Assembly (NCBI GenBank): GCA_038030265.1
Contig: CM075941.1
Location: forward strand, 23,498,001 to 23,562,000
Origin: Corythucha ciliata
Lineage: Eukaryota; Arthropoda; Insecta; Hemiptera; Tingidae
Direction: 5' to 3'
Length of the DNA: 64,000 nt
Positions 10,183 through 21,844 of the stretch are shown in pieces (the stretch's first letter is position 1; every line of letters starts with the position of its first letter). The notes beneath the pieces were generated by a model, which saw only the letters and a list, made by a program, of their open reading frames with translations, was not told where the DNA came from and searched no databases. A program made the position numbers and the translations under genes.

Positions 10183-11992
10183 TGTTGCGGATAAACCACG
10201 AGCAATCTCTGATCCCTCTGACCCCACTGATATCTTTCTGACCTCCCCGGCACATTCGTTCCAATCCCCTACACACCTGACTGCTCCAGTTCACTGTCAA
10301 CTTCCCGGCTGGTCCCTATGTCCGACCGGGTTGATGGTGCTGGTAAATCCCCGCAGCCAAGCGGATGCATCCCGTACTTCATGGCACTTGCACCTGCATG
10401 GCTCCCCACCGCCACTCGGTCTCAACCGGGACGTGCCCATTTTGGCCGGTGGGTGCGGCTGACGGGGAGTTGAAGTACGGGCTAACAGACATTGCACGTG
10501 TCGGGCCACTTCCCGATTCTACAAATAGTATGGCTAGACAATAAACTCCAAGGAGTTTCAGTCAGGCCCGAGAAGAGTCCGTGGTCTCGGAAGATGCGGG
10601 GCCGAGGTACCCTACTAGCCGTCTTAACTCGTCCATCTCTGCTAAATCACTGTCCAGCATTTCAAGTTCAATTGAAATAAACAGAATGATATCGACGAAT
10701 CTTGCCCTCGAGCCAAGATAATAATTAACTGAAGATCACAATTTCTCAATGCTATGTATAAATATTATACCAAACGCAACCTGGAGCAGCGTTCATCTAA
10801 TGGGAACTTTATCCTGCGTTTTTCTTCCGATTAAGATTAAACGCATATTGTCGACTGGGTTTTTTCATTTATCTCCTGTTTAACTCTGATAGCGTTTTCC
10901 ATTAGCACAAAAAGTAGAGCTGGGGCTGCTCCGGGTCTGATCTGATAAGAGTTTGAAGATTCCATTTGCCAATTGATCCTCAGCAGAGCGACTTTTTATT
11001 CGTTCAATTTATCCCTACGCTCCTCCATGGATCAGAGCTAGAGCAACTTCAACTGCTCCGTCAAAATCGACGGAGCGGTAAACCTCTCTTGGAAGGTTCA
11101 TTGTGATAAGCATAGTTTTGATATGAGTTCGTATTTTGATGATTTCCTTCGCGGATGAAGCCAACGATTTGTTGAACGAACGCGGTTTAACAATCATTCA
11201 AGTTCTGTTATTCGTAGGTACCATTATCGTCGATTACTCAACAGATCCAAAAAAGTGGTCAGATGAAGCCACTAGGCTCATTTTGAAATGTACGGATAAC
11301 TCTAGTCTAGAGTCAAGCTCGTCCGACGAAAAATATTAAAATAAGAAGACTACGTGGGCTATTATTGCAGCATAAATCAATAAGGAGAAGACTGAATAAC
11401 AAAAACCTAGTGCCAGTGTTCCAATCGTTACAAAACGGTTCATTCTCTACATTAATGAAGTTATTCATCTTTATGTATTACATATTTTCCCCAAAGCCCA
11501 TCCTTCATTTTTCCTGTCGCCACAAAGCGTGTTTGCTGGCCGAGAATTTCTAAATTCGCAAGTTGTTGTTATTAGATATCAATTATGTTCCTGGAAGAAC
11601 ATTATTAATAGAATTGGGCATTGAACCCACGAAGGGATGCACCCGATTTGTTCACAGTCATGCTAATAAGTACATTCTCGCTAACCACAAGCACTCCACA
11701 CACAAATATACAAGTGCTCAGTTCATGCACGTAAATAAATATGTACTTCCATTCAATACAAACACAAAAACTACAGAACAGTCATGAGGAGGAAGGTTGT
11801 TATTAAAGAGCGTTCTCTTCCACTTGTTAAAAGTCGTTCCATTTCAACCCACTCTTTGCCAGATTTTGGTTCGATCCGAGCGGGCTTGTGACGTCACAAG
11901 AGCGGCCCAGAGCACTTTTGAAATGGCAAAAGGAAAACGCTATAAGTTCCGCTTAGATATTTCTTAAACCCATGTGGTCGACCCGGGCCTTA
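10183..11992. other. No firm gene; possible LINE 3' tail and an orphan SANT-like fragment
   Basis: The first few hundred bases are more GC-rich than their surroundings and may be 3' UTR of the LINE. A small plus-strand ORF at 11136-11339 contains DPKKWSDEATRLILK, which resembles the first helix of insect Myb/SANT-like domains and then loses resemblance; treat it as a possible exon fragment only. At 11887-11902 there is a perfect 16-bp palindrome, CTTGTGACGTCACAAG. The end of this stretch (TGGTCGACCCGGGCCT, 11975-11990) recurs at about 26331-26346 with one mismatch. Confidence 0.35.
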
Positions 11993-12000
11993 GTAAGATC

Positions 12001-12836
12001 GGTTGCCGGAGTTTTGCGGTCCGGAGGTTTGCGGTCACCATAAAAAAAAAAAGGATAAACCCTTAAAGGTAAAGGATAGTAGAAAGAAATGCCTTGGAGA
12101 ACTGCGGTCATGTCTCTCCCCAGCCTATCCTATAGCTCACCTTACCTTCTGTACAATCGTTTCACTGCCGTAGGAACACACTGCTTTGAAATCAATGAGA
12201 TTGCTTGGTAGGTCGAGTTGAAATTCTAGGGACCAGTTTGGGATGCTACAGTTATGCTATTAAAGTTTCGGTCCGTGAATAGGAATTAAGGGACAAGGGA
12301 GTAGGTTTTTCATCAGTTCTTGCTCGCCAAAATATATGTAGAGTTCTGAGCTAATACACCTTTAGATAACAGTTAGTATTTAGTAACTATGTACCAACAT
12401 GCAATCACTTGATTGACTCGACTTTGTCGAAAAAGCGAATGTGACTGACTGTTGCAAACGGATATTGCGAGGAACACTCTTGAGTCATTTTATTGGTTTA
12501 CAAACACCTCGTACGATAACATCCTAAAATCTAGAGAAATAAGTCACTTCATTCCTATTCACGGACTGAAAGACTGAAACTTTTAGCATAGCTATAGCAT
12601 CCCTAACTATTCCCCAGAACTTCGATTCCACCTACCAAGCTTATTTCATTGATTTCAAAGCTGTGTGTTCTAATGATACTGGAACAATTGTACAGAAGGA
12701 AAGGTGAGCTATAGGTTGGGGAGACACACGACCGCAGATCTCCGAGGCATTTCCTTCTACTATTCTTTACAGGTATAGGATTATCCTTTTTTTTATGGTG
12801 ACCGCAAACCTCCAGACCGCAAAAATCCGGACACCG
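12001..12836. mobile_element. 836-bp inverted-repeat element with 8-bp target duplication
   Basis: The arms match as inverted repeats for about 240 bp: left GGTTGCCGGAGTTTTGCGGT, right ACCGCAAAAATCCGGACACC. GTAAGATC occurs at 11993-12000 and again at 12837-12844, an 8-bp target duplication (9 bp if the following G is counted). This fits hAT (8 bp) or Mutator-like (9 bp) elements. No transposase is present. The internal halves also match (for example the segments around TGAAATCAATGAGATTGCTT and CATTGATTTCAAAGC). Confidence 0.8.
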
Positions 12837-12869
12837 TAAGATCGCTTAAGCTACGAGGGTTAGTAGGTA

Positions 12870-13119
12870 ATGCATGCATAAAATTGTATAGCCGTAGGAG
12901 CCTATACATTGTCAGTCTTCTCTCGTTGAGGTGCGTCAAAAACGAACCGGTTTCGGCTGCTCGCCATCTTCTGTCTGAACTGAACTGAAACTGAGTTTCA
13001 GTTGTACTTCCAGACGCTGAAGATGGCAAGCAGCCAAAACCGGTTCGTTTTTATCGCACCTCAACGATAGGGAAGACGGACAATGTAGCCTCCTACGGCT
13101 ACAGCTATTTGCATGCAAT
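12870..13119. mobile_element. 250-bp foldback element
   Basis: Arms of about 110 bp are inverted complements: TAGCCGTAGGAGCC near the left edge with CTCCTACGGCTA on the right, and AAAACGAACCGGTTT with AAACCGGTTCGTTTT near the centre, around a GAACTGAACTGAAACTGAGTTTCAGTT core. It lies 33 bp beyond the previous element. No coding capacity; the ORFs over it are read-through of the palindrome. Confidence 0.75.
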
Positions 13120-13264
13120 GAGCAAAATATTTTTTCAATTTTCAGTTGGTCGGTTTTTAGGCAATGGCTGGAAAATGATTAATATTTTGCTCGTTGCTTG
13201 GCAAACACCGCATGTGCGAAGACAATAAACAAAGAACTTTGGTTCAAAGCTTGATAAACGTATA

Positions 13265-13704
13265 ATGGGGAACTTGCACATTTTTCAATCACTGGTGTTT
13301 CTTGAAGAGGGCTCTTCAACAAGACAATTGCCCACATTAAACATTGAAAACAATCGAGGGTTTTTTAGGCGAATTTTTAAAAATTTTGAGTGGGGGTTTG
13401 ATTACGTCAAAGGGCAGTTAATGAAATGGATGGTGCTGGGAAGAGGGGGGAAGACGCGTATTCTGGGGTTTAATTTTTCTTGTTATTTGTAAGCAAAACA
13501 TTTTAGAGTTTCCTCAAATGCTTCAAAACTGCTCTTTGACGTCATTTTTCCCTAGCACCATCCATCCCCTCCTGAAGAACTTTGAAATGTATTTAAAAAT
13601 CACCAGACGCACCAATCGGGCTGCAACTACTATACCTTTGTCCGCATGTGCCAATTCACTGGTATACTTTTCCCTCAAATCGGGCATTCATGCAAGTTCT
13701 CCAT
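13265..13704. repeat. Dispersed TIR repeat, copy 1 (partner at 51430-51816)
   Basis: It begins ATGGGGAACTTGCACATTTT and ends with the complement TGCAAGTTCTCCAT, so it has short inverted ends. The whole segment matches 51430-51816 in the same orientation with moderate divergence (shared stretches include ACATTAAACATTGAAA and CACCAATCGGGCTGCAAC). It is most likely a MITE family. No gene is apparent, although the first bases read as a short conserved-looking peptide in both copies. Confidence 0.7.
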
Positions 13705-16700
13705 TGACATCCTTAAAACGAAACCAGATTGTCTTGTGCGTGTGTCATTTGAAATTATTGAACAGGCCAAAAAATAATTTCTAGCGGAGTCCGAAAAATA
13801 TTGCCGATACCGAAAATTATAGGATGGCTGAGTCATAAACCGCGTGGTGTGATCAACGGCCTGTTATGCAGCTACTGTCAAGTCCACTCCACAGTAGTAT
13901 AGTCTGCTGCTTAATGTCTACATATATTCTACTTTTTCTCTCACGAAAAAATAAAACTGAAAAAACCCGCAAGGTGCCCGCCCCCTCACGTCCATCCATA
14001 GCCTCGGGCTCCCCGTTCAGGACGCGCGACTTGTGTATGAGTTTGTAACCCTGGATGCGTGGTAGTGTTGGAAACACCGCGGCGGCAAAACATCAAAGGA
14101 ACAGCTACTATCAAAGTAGAAGAAAAAAAAAGGAAAAGGCGGATGAGGAGGAGGGCTACCGTTGTGATGAAGGAGGTTCAGAATGGTTATGAAGAACATG
14201 AGGCAGGGGTTCTTCCTCACAGGTAGAGAGAGAGAAAAAGTAGAAAGAACAACAAGAAGAGGTCCTTCTTCCTCGGCCGCTCTTCGTTGTCCTCATCTTT
14301 TCAAAAGTCCTCCACCTCTCCATTCCCTTCTCAGCCTTACCACCACCAACTGCCGTACTCAAGAAGCTTTGTCGAGTTCCGAAATGTGCGCTCGCCCGTC
14401 CCTCCAAGTGTAGAGTTCAGTTTAAATTAAACCCGTGCCCTATCAAGAGTTTCGTGCGTGACGTTCTTCTCGTGGTGTAATGTGCTAACTCGCGTCCTGC
14501 AACAATTTTGAGTTCTGAGGCCTGGCCCTTACGTCTTTTATATCGGGTACGTGTGAATTGAACGATGTACTGTACTCTCAGAAATTTCCACTAAAAATCA
14601 TAAAACAATGACTAATTAAATAATTAGTCACCATTAGTAGTTTCTAATTACTCTAATTTTTTTTTCATTATTAGTACATGTTCTCCTTCCCATCTCCCTT
14701 ACTGTTATTTTAATTATTGCTTTACTTATCCATTAATGAGATGCGGAGTGTACAAACAAAAACATAAGTACATAAGTACAGGTTTGAACATGAACATGAA
14801 CATTAACATGAACAAATTGCATGAAAAGAAAGTGTGGTTCATCAGCCTATTGAAATGGATAAGAACAAATAATTATTGTTTATTGTTAGAATTCCAAGTC
14901 AATATCCACCTGCCCCTCACGCACGACTGGCGGTACTCCCGTGGGAAATACTGGTCAAGAAATCCTAAATACTTTAATTAAAGGGTTTCTTTTCTTTTCT
15001 GGTCTTAGTTATGGAAACTACTGTCTATATGTATACGATTATGACGAAAAAAAAGTTTGTGGGAAAAGTGCATTTGAAGCTACCGATGAGCAATCATCGA
15101 AGCGTCATAATGTAAGTCAAGATGACATAAGGACCTTACTTGTTATGGGTCAAAACCCGACGCTGATGTTGGTGAGGGGACGGGGGAAATCGAGACAAGC
15201 AGCTTGGCCCGCGAAGAATAATTAAGGCAGCGAAGGATAATTAAAGAATATAATGGTAATAAGTACAAATGAAAAGTGTCGTAATCGGAACGTAAGCAAT
15301 GTATGAGATGGGATGTAAACAAACTCCTCCTCGGTCGTAATTCAATCTAGTCCAGCCGAAAATGAACGAGTGAGAGAACCCGAATGCGTCGAATTTCGGC
15401 AGTGAAGAATTGGGGAGAAGAAAGGACCAAAAGGAAAAGGAAGACGCAGAGAGCGTGAGTTTTTTGGTCAGCACCCGAGCCCGAGGAAAGTAGTCTCGTC
15501 GGCAACGCCAGCAACGAAAGAAAACCGAGAGGAAACTGGGACGCCTTCGTGGTGCATTCAGAGGGCAAAATGAGAGAACGATTAGCGAGGTGCGAGCTCC
15601 GGTCTTTTCTCTTTTGTTCTCCATTATGTCGTTCGGCCTGATGATCGCCGGTCTTCCGAGGCGTTCGCTATGACAGCTTGACTCCGGTTTTGGGCGGTTG
15701 TTTTTTCGACAGCACGTCCGTGAGTCGGACTTCCCCGTGGCAGAACACCCGCGTACTCTCGCGTGAAGCGTGCGCCCACATCAACCGTAACCTCCCTGTT
15801 ATGTATGACGTCAAAGTTAATTAATGTTTTTGAAAAAACATAACAATCCCTTACCAACAACCCGCACTTACGTAAAACCGAGCCCTATAAATTGACCTTG
15901 GCGTAATTACTAAATTTTTAAAATTCAATTTAAATTAGTAAAATTAAATTATTATAAAAGCGACTGCTTCCACTCACTGCCCGCTACACTGCATTCTGCT
16001 TACCGTGGGCATAAAATTGGTTGGGGTTTCTATTTTAAAATCGGGATCATGACTTGAATCTGGGGGTTGAAATTTTGGTAGAACTTATTAAATTAACTCG
16101 CCACTTGAAAAACTTGTCTTTCTTGTCTTGGCTATCCGTGTTCACTGTTCAGGTTATTTGGCCAGCGAAGTTTACGATTAGACTAAGGAGGTCAAGTACT
16201 TCAATTTAGTTTTATTTTTCGTAGTAATGATTTTCTGAATTAATGCTAAATTAATATGGATCCCTTTGATAATTTTTCCGAAGATGTATGGGTCAACTTA
16301 AATTCGGTTATATGTATACTTGTAGAAAAATAATCCTTGCTACTTCATGGAAACTAGTATTTGGCAGAAACAAGTCATTTCAATTGGGTTGCTACAGGCG
16401 TTCTCCTTTCAACTTTTACGCTCTTTATTATAATTGTAATTCGACGCGGTTGGGTCCCTGTGTTATCAGTATTGGACCATGGACTGCCCCCCCCCCCACC
16501 ACCGTTCATAGCGGGCTCCAAGAACTTACAAGATGGGAAAGCTGGGATTTTTAGGTTTTATGTTATGTGTTGGAACGAGAGGAGACTTGGTATCGGGATG
16601 GACGGCGATTTGGCTGGTACACGCGCTGATCTCCAGTTTCTGCAGGTCCTTAGGCGGCTAAAATTTAGAAGGCGCGCTAACGTACTTAACGTAATTAAGC

Positions 16701-17430
16701 GCGTAACGTAATTACGCGGCATAAAGTCGAGAAAAAAACTAATGCGTGGGTTAAATTGCGAAAAAGCGCTTATTCGTTAATGCTAAAACTGAGAAAAGCT
16801 GGCCAATTCGCGATAAATTCACAAGCGACTCCCCTTAATTTTACGGTTGGGTCTTGTTGAATGAAAATCATACGCTTGCCTTGAGCTTTTCAAATTCCCC
16901 CCACTTATCATTACCAGGGCACAAACTATAACCTTGTCATTATTTCCTTTCGGTGACCTATCGTAAGTTTCGTTCAAACTTAACAACTAGACTTTCTTTC
17001 AGAGACTACCCCCTTCTCTTCTTCAAGGGTAATTTGATCTCTCTTGATACTAGGGGCTTCTTAGTTCAACTTACTATCAGCCTAGAAACCAACATAATGA
17101 TTCTTGCTTAGATCTTTCAGAAAAGGTTCAACCTCTCTGCAAATAAACTATTACAAGGTGGCTCTGAAGGGACCTTTTTTATTCGATATCTTGCTCCATG
17201 TTTATCTAGGCTGGAAGACGGAAATAAAGTATACCTAAGCTCTGTCAAAGTTCTAAGCTCTGTCTCGCATCACTGGAACGAAGAGAAGACCTCCACGCTG
17301 CCATCGGTATATACTTGAGCCAAACCTATAATACATTTACATAGTAGGTATGTTTCTATACCTACTAAATATTACACTACAACTAAATATTAAAAGTATT
17401 TTGTCGCCCTTCTGGTAGGCTTAAGGTCTA
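13705..17430. other. 3.7 kb without a recognisable gene
   Basis: I found no domain in any frame. Features seen: a purine-rich stretch at about 14100-14290 facing pyrimidine-rich sequence at 14290-14410; a run of cytosines at about 16486-16497; and a short segment (16720-16820) with ATTGCGAAAAAGCGCTTATTCG-like units resembling the degenerate tandem repeats at 47.8 kb. The longer ORFs (for example on the minus strand at 15241-15624) have low-complexity composition and no family resemblance. Confidence 0.4.
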
Positions 17431-18065
17431 TTCACACACATCAGTGCCGTGAACGGGGCACGTCTGACAAGTAAAATATTATTCTCATATGGGAATTAGG
17501 AGGCTCGTTCACACATATCCGGCATGTGCCAGGGACGTGACCCTTCAATTTCCATTGAGAATAATATTTTATTATATTATAACTTGTCTAGGCTCTTTGT
17601 AAAGAGGCTTTAATCTTTTCGCCTTATTGTGTTTCCCCAGGCAGGTTTCTCTGCTTGGAAGCGTGCCTGCTGGCGTGCACGAAGCGTTCACACGGTAATT
17701 TTTTTCTTGCTTGGCAGCCACCCATCAATCACCTCCTTTATAGCCTTCTTCGAACCTTTTCTTCTAGAAGGTTACCCTTGTTCATTGGAGGCGAGCAGCG
17801 CCGCCAGCGCTGTGTCAATGGCAAGAAGATGAATTAATACAGTCCAGATCAAATGTAAACAAACCTCTTGATTACAAGGGGGCTCGAGTTCAGTTTTGTT
17901 ATTTTAGTGCGTTTTTGCTTATTTATTCTTACTTTTCTTTTTCGCGAAACTGCTGAGAATTGACGGAATTTGTGAAGTGTGCGATTGCACCCATAAATCT
18001 AGAAATTTCATGGAGGCCGAAGAACTTATAGCTGCTGGTCTCGTTGTCCTCACATCTCAGGGAAA

Positions 18066-18293
18066 TTGGCTTCAGATGGTGGAGGTGTTCATCTCGCGTG
18101 CATCGTTAGGAGCTCTTCCTCGCCTGACAAGATTTACCAGGTTGAAGGAGTTCTAGCGAGCCAGGTCAATTGCTTGAGAGTTACTAAAGTCAAGTGTAGT
18201 AATTGTAAGGCAGGTAGCTCAGGCTCTTGCAAGCACGTTGTTGCCTCCTTGGTGTCCGTCAACCGGTATGTTGTAGTTCTTGCATTTTTTTGA
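18066..18293 (+). pseudogene. SWIM-type zinc-finger-like fragment, left arm
   Basis: The frame reads SSSPDKIYQVEGVLASQVN then VKCSNCKAGSSGSCKHVVASL. C-x2-C followed by a G-rich linker and C-K-H resembles the SWIM zinc finger (CxCxnCxH) found in MULE-type transposases and in a family of insect proteins of unknown function. SWIM usually has C-x-C, so the C-x2-C spacing is a deviation. An upstream ATG (18010) opens MEAEELIAAGLVVL in another frame, so a frameshift separates the two parts. A GT donor-like site follows the finger (CGGTATGT near 18265), so it may be one exon of a larger gene whose other exons I cannot see. Confidence 0.45.
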
Positions 18294-18713
18294 TGTGTTT
18301 GAAGGGGAACAGACATTTAAAATTTGTTTAAACACCCTGTTGTCTCACACGTTGTGTGGCTTGATGAGTATGAGAGAAAAAAAGAGGATATCTGGTGCGT
18401 GCAGCACTGTCACGTAGCCGTAGCATTTCTTCTAATCTGGGAACTTTTTCCACTACCATTTACGGGAAAGAACGAACCGGTACGTTTTTATAATTTTTCT
18501 TCGTTGCCGTAAGCCAAGAGCAGAGGCCAAGCCAGTGGCCGAAATTTCTTCGGTTTTGTCTGCTATGCTTGGCAACCCAGGGTGTTTACTTGTGTAGTAC
18601 TTGTCTACTTGTAGTAGAAGTAGGTGCCTTCAAGCAAAGCAAAAAATGTGAGAACTACCACATACCGGCTGACGGACATCAAGGAGGCAACAACGTGTTT
18701 GGAAGAACCTTAG

Positions 18714-18974
18714 CTATATGACTCCTGTCTTACAATTACTACACTTGACTTTAGTAACACTCGAACAATTGGCCTGGCTCGCTAGAACTCCTTCAACCTG
18801 GTAAGTTTTGTCAGTCGACGAACGAGCTCCTAACGATGCACGCGAGATGAACGCCTTCACAATCTGAAGGAAATTTCCCTGCGAGGACAAAGAGACCGGC
18901 CGCTGTAAGTTCTTCGGCCTCCTTAAAATTTTTAGATTTATGGGTGCAATCGCATACTTCACAAATTTCGTCAA
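18714..18974 (-). pseudogene. SWIM-type zinc-finger-like fragment, right arm (inverted copy)
   Basis: Inverted paralogue of the 18066-18293 fragment. It reads SLSSQGNFLQIVKAFISRAS then KTYQVEGVLASQANC and VKCSNCKTGVI before a stop. The second half of the finger (CKHVV) is lost behind the stop; only the DNA still resembles it. This arm keeps the upstream and finger-proximal parts in one frame, unlike the left arm. No true ATG heads it. Confidence 0.4.
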
Positions 18975-19364
18975 TTCTCAGCATTTTCGCGAAAAAAAGT
19001 AATAATAAATAAGCAAAAACGCACTAAAATAACAAAACTGAACTCAAGCTCCCTTGTAATCAAGAGGTTTATTTACATTTGATCTGGACTGTATTAATTC
19101 ATCTTCCTGCCATTGACACAGCGCTGGCGGCGCTGCTCACCACCAATTATAAACTTCATAACCACTTTGATTTTTGATATCCTGCGTTAGCGTTTCTACT
19201 TTCTCGTTTTTGTTGTTCTCGATTTGTTATTGTTTCGTACGTACAAACGTAGTTCTTTGACCGTTCTTTTCAGAACGAATCTTTTTTCTTTTCCGATTTT
19301 CGTGCGAATTTTACGAAGTGTCGCGTATACGAATTGTCAAAATTTGATTCCGGAGTGACTCGGC

Positions 19365-20879
19365 ATGGACATGGAAGAGGATGCGGTAATCGCAGCTTTG
19401 GTTAGAAGAAGACACGCTGCTGCCTATTTGGTGTTTTGTCACGAAATGCTGAGAAAACGTCGGAGAGACAGAGAGGCGTCTCGTCGAACAGCAAGGAGCC
19501 GTTCTTGGCTTGAGCGAAGAAATGCAGGAGAAGGAGTTTTGAATGTGTTATTTCAAGAGCTCAGGTGAGTTTATAATTCCAATATGTTGGAATTCGTAAA
19601 TTGAAGAAGTTAACAGTAGATAAACCCATGAATCTCCTTGTTCCAGTCCTGAAGAGTCGTTCGAAAACTTTGTGAGAATGTCGGAAAACGAACTGAGTGA
19701 CTTATTGGCGCGAGTTAGTCTTCTCATCAGGAAACAAAATACCAACTTGAGAGAAGCCATTTCTCCGAGAGCCCGGCTTTGTGCTACATTGCGATATTTG
19801 GCGACTGGTAACACTTTCCGCGACTTATCTTACTCTTGCCGTATAGCGCCTAATACGCTTTCTTAAATAGTGCAATCGACTTGTAATGCATTGATAAGGG
19901 TTTTAAGCGAGTAAATAACGTTTCCTCAAAACAGTGATGACTAGGAGGCATAGGCGGATCTAAAGGGGGGGGGGGTCAGCAGAATTACCCCCCCCCCCCG
20001 GAGCCTGGAAAATCTCTCAAAACATGGGGGAAGGAGAGTGGTGGGCAGGTGGTGGCGGTGTACTGGGGGGAGGGGTTTCGATTACCCCCTCCCCCCTGAG
20101 AGAGGTCCCAGATCCGCCCTTGCTGGGAGGCAATAGCTTTTAAGTATCAAACTATATGGCAATTGCCCCACTTGACCTCTGCCATTGATGGTAAACATAT
20201 CAATTTCTTGCCCCGATGAAGTGATGGATCATTTTACATAAATTATAAGGGGAAAGATAGCATAATTTTGTTGGGGGTTTTGGATTCGGAATACAGATTC
20301 ATTTATGTCGATATAGGAAGAAATGGCCGTATGCATGACTCCGCAGTTTTTCGGGAAGGTCTCGTTGGAATGAAATTCGAATCCCATTCTTTGAACCTCC
20401 CTCAACCTTCTAAATTGATCGGCTATCCTCACGAACTACCTTTCGCGTTCGTTGCGGACGACGCTTTTGCCATGAAACTGAATTTAATGAAACCCTATCC
20501 AGAACGAGGAAGGACGCCGGAAAAGAGAATTTCCAACTACCGGCTAAGTAGAGCCCGAAGAATTGTAGAAAATGCATTCGGCATACTTGCTAATAGGTTC
20601 AGGGTATTGTTCAATCCCATCCCTCTAGCCGTAGAAAAAATTACTTCCACGTGCGTCCTTCTCCACAATTATCTATCAAGTCAGAAAAATCATTGGTATT
20701 CCCAATCCCAAAATTGTTATAATAATCAGGGTCCTTCTAATATTTATCTGAGAGGTATATCCACCAACTGTTACAACCACCATTCAGTTTCCGCCGCCAT
20801 AGTAAGAGACCAGCTTTGTGAATATTTCAACGGGCCAGGTAGCGCACCTTGGCAGGCAGGAGCTGTTAATAAAGCATAA
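19365..20879 (+). pseudogene. PIF/Harbinger transposase, second copy, with MITE insertion
   Basis: Harbinger-family DDE transposase. Exon 1 (ATG 19365 to 19564) encodes a basic, Arg-rich start ending SWLERRNAGEGVLNVLFQEL. A GT-AG intron (19565-19646) joins in frame to SPEESFENFVRMSENELSDL, then REAISPRARLCATLRYLATG, the usual N-terminal landmarks. After a MITE insertion the catalytic part follows: SAIDGKHINF (first Asp), FIYVDIGRNGRMHDSAVF, FVADDAFAMK (second Asp) and RRIVENAFGILANRFRVL (Glu). The C-terminus ends WQAGAVNKA, stop before 20880. Inactivating changes: TAA at 19864-19866, TGA at 20217-20219 right after the first Asp motif, and the insertion. It is convergent with the ORF at 21124-21622, as in other Harbinger units. 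Confidence 0.88.
19951..20125. mobile_element. ~175-bp MITE inside the second Harbinger transposase
   Basis: The ends GGCGGATCT and AGATCCGCC are inverted. GGAGGCA occurs on both sides (19944-19950 and 20126-20132; 9 of 10 bases match if extended to CT[A/G]GGAGGCA), which suggests a hAT-like 8-bp target duplication. The inside holds long G and C runs. It interrupts the coding sequence between the helix-turn-helix part and the first Asp motif. Confidence 0.65.
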
Positions 20880-21123
20880 AGTTGTAGAATTTTCCTAATC
20901 AATGTATAGAACCATTAAAGCCCTTTTAAAACCTCATCACGTTGTTTAAATTGTTCGTTTTTCAGTTATACATATAATGAACTTTCTATTTTTAAATTTC
21001 CTTTTATTTTTAAAAAACTTTAAAAAAAAAAAATAATCGAAAAAGTTATTCGCCTTAATCGCTGCATTTATTTTTTAAAAAGGAATAAAATCTATTTCCA
21101 CAAAAAATAAAATAATCAAAAAG

Positions 21124-21622
21124 TCATTCTCCTTGATTGCCCTTTCTCTTTTTTAAAAAACGCGCCCGAGCCTGAATTGTGATTGACGTCAGATTGCTGA
21201 TGAGCTCCAACCTGTCGTTGTCATCGTGAATACTTCTCAACGCCGAGGAGATGAACGACACGCACACATTTATCATGTCTGTATCATCGTCTGGTGGCGT
21301 TTTTTGAGAAGGGCGAGCCATGACGAGTGGCTGGCGTAAAGTGTCTGCCATCGAAGTTAACGCCACAGTGCACGTATCGCCCGACGTAGAACTCGTCCTT
21401 CTCCTCTTATTTGTTTCGCTCACTCTCCCCCGATTGAACGGTGCGTCCAAATATGTTGACTTACGCGAACGTTTTACAGCTGTTGATGACGTTGAAGATG
21501 ACGACGACGAAGGCCCCAACAGAACTTCCAAAGACGCCGGCGAATTCCCTAAGGGATCGACCTCTGACGCCGACTGAGGATCGAATATGACCTGTTCATC
21601 GGGCACATCTAGGTACTGAAAT
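21124..21622 (-). CDS. Harbinger partner-protein C-terminal exon (MADF/BESS-like, tentative)
   Basis: A minus-strand exon opens after a splice acceptor (CTTTCTTTCAG, ending at 21623) and reads FQYLDVPDEQVIFDPQSASE, a serine-rich linker (GPSSSSSSTSSTAVKRSRKS), a basic patch (NKRRRTSSTS) and a helical tail (MINVCVSFISSALRSIHDDN.. ARFLKKRKGNQGE). Second ORFs of PIF/Harbinger elements often encode MADF or Myb/SANT proteins with a Ser-rich linker and a C-terminal helical tail, and this one lies convergent to the transposase 245 bp away. I could not find the DNA-binding exon upstream, so the assignment rests on architecture and context. It has no internal stop. Confidence 0.5.
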
Positions 21623-21844
21623 CTGAAAGAAAGGACATCACTGTAGTGGTCATATTTTAATCAAGATGAGTGTTATTCGAATAATCAGAGTGCTTTTGAG
21701 GCACGCGCAACACTCTCTGTACTTTGACATAAGTCTAGAGAATTCAGTTAAGCGTAGAGTAACCTTGAGGCAAGGCGTGTGATTAGGGCTCCAAGATATC
21801 TGGTTCAGGGGGAATATGGAGACAATTATTTCATATGGTGGGTG

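Larger units (their letters stand above)
17784..19147. repeat. 1.36-kb inverted duplication carrying a SWIM-like fragment
   Basis: The arms run about 17784-18290 and 18642-19147 and are inverted complements at high identity over about 500 bp (for example GATGAATTAATACAGTCCAG on the left and CTGGACTGTATTAATTCATC on the right). The 350-bp spacer is unique. Each arm contains the same zinc-finger-like coding fragment, pointing inwards. The arms have several substitutions and small indels, so the duplication is not very recent. It may be a foldback transposon that captured a gene exon, or a gene duplication in inverted orientation. Confidence 0.85.

Noticed and set aside
15241..15624. 127-codon minus-strand ORF, arginine/serine rich
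   Set aside because: Low-complexity composition in a purine-rich strand; no splice or domain support.
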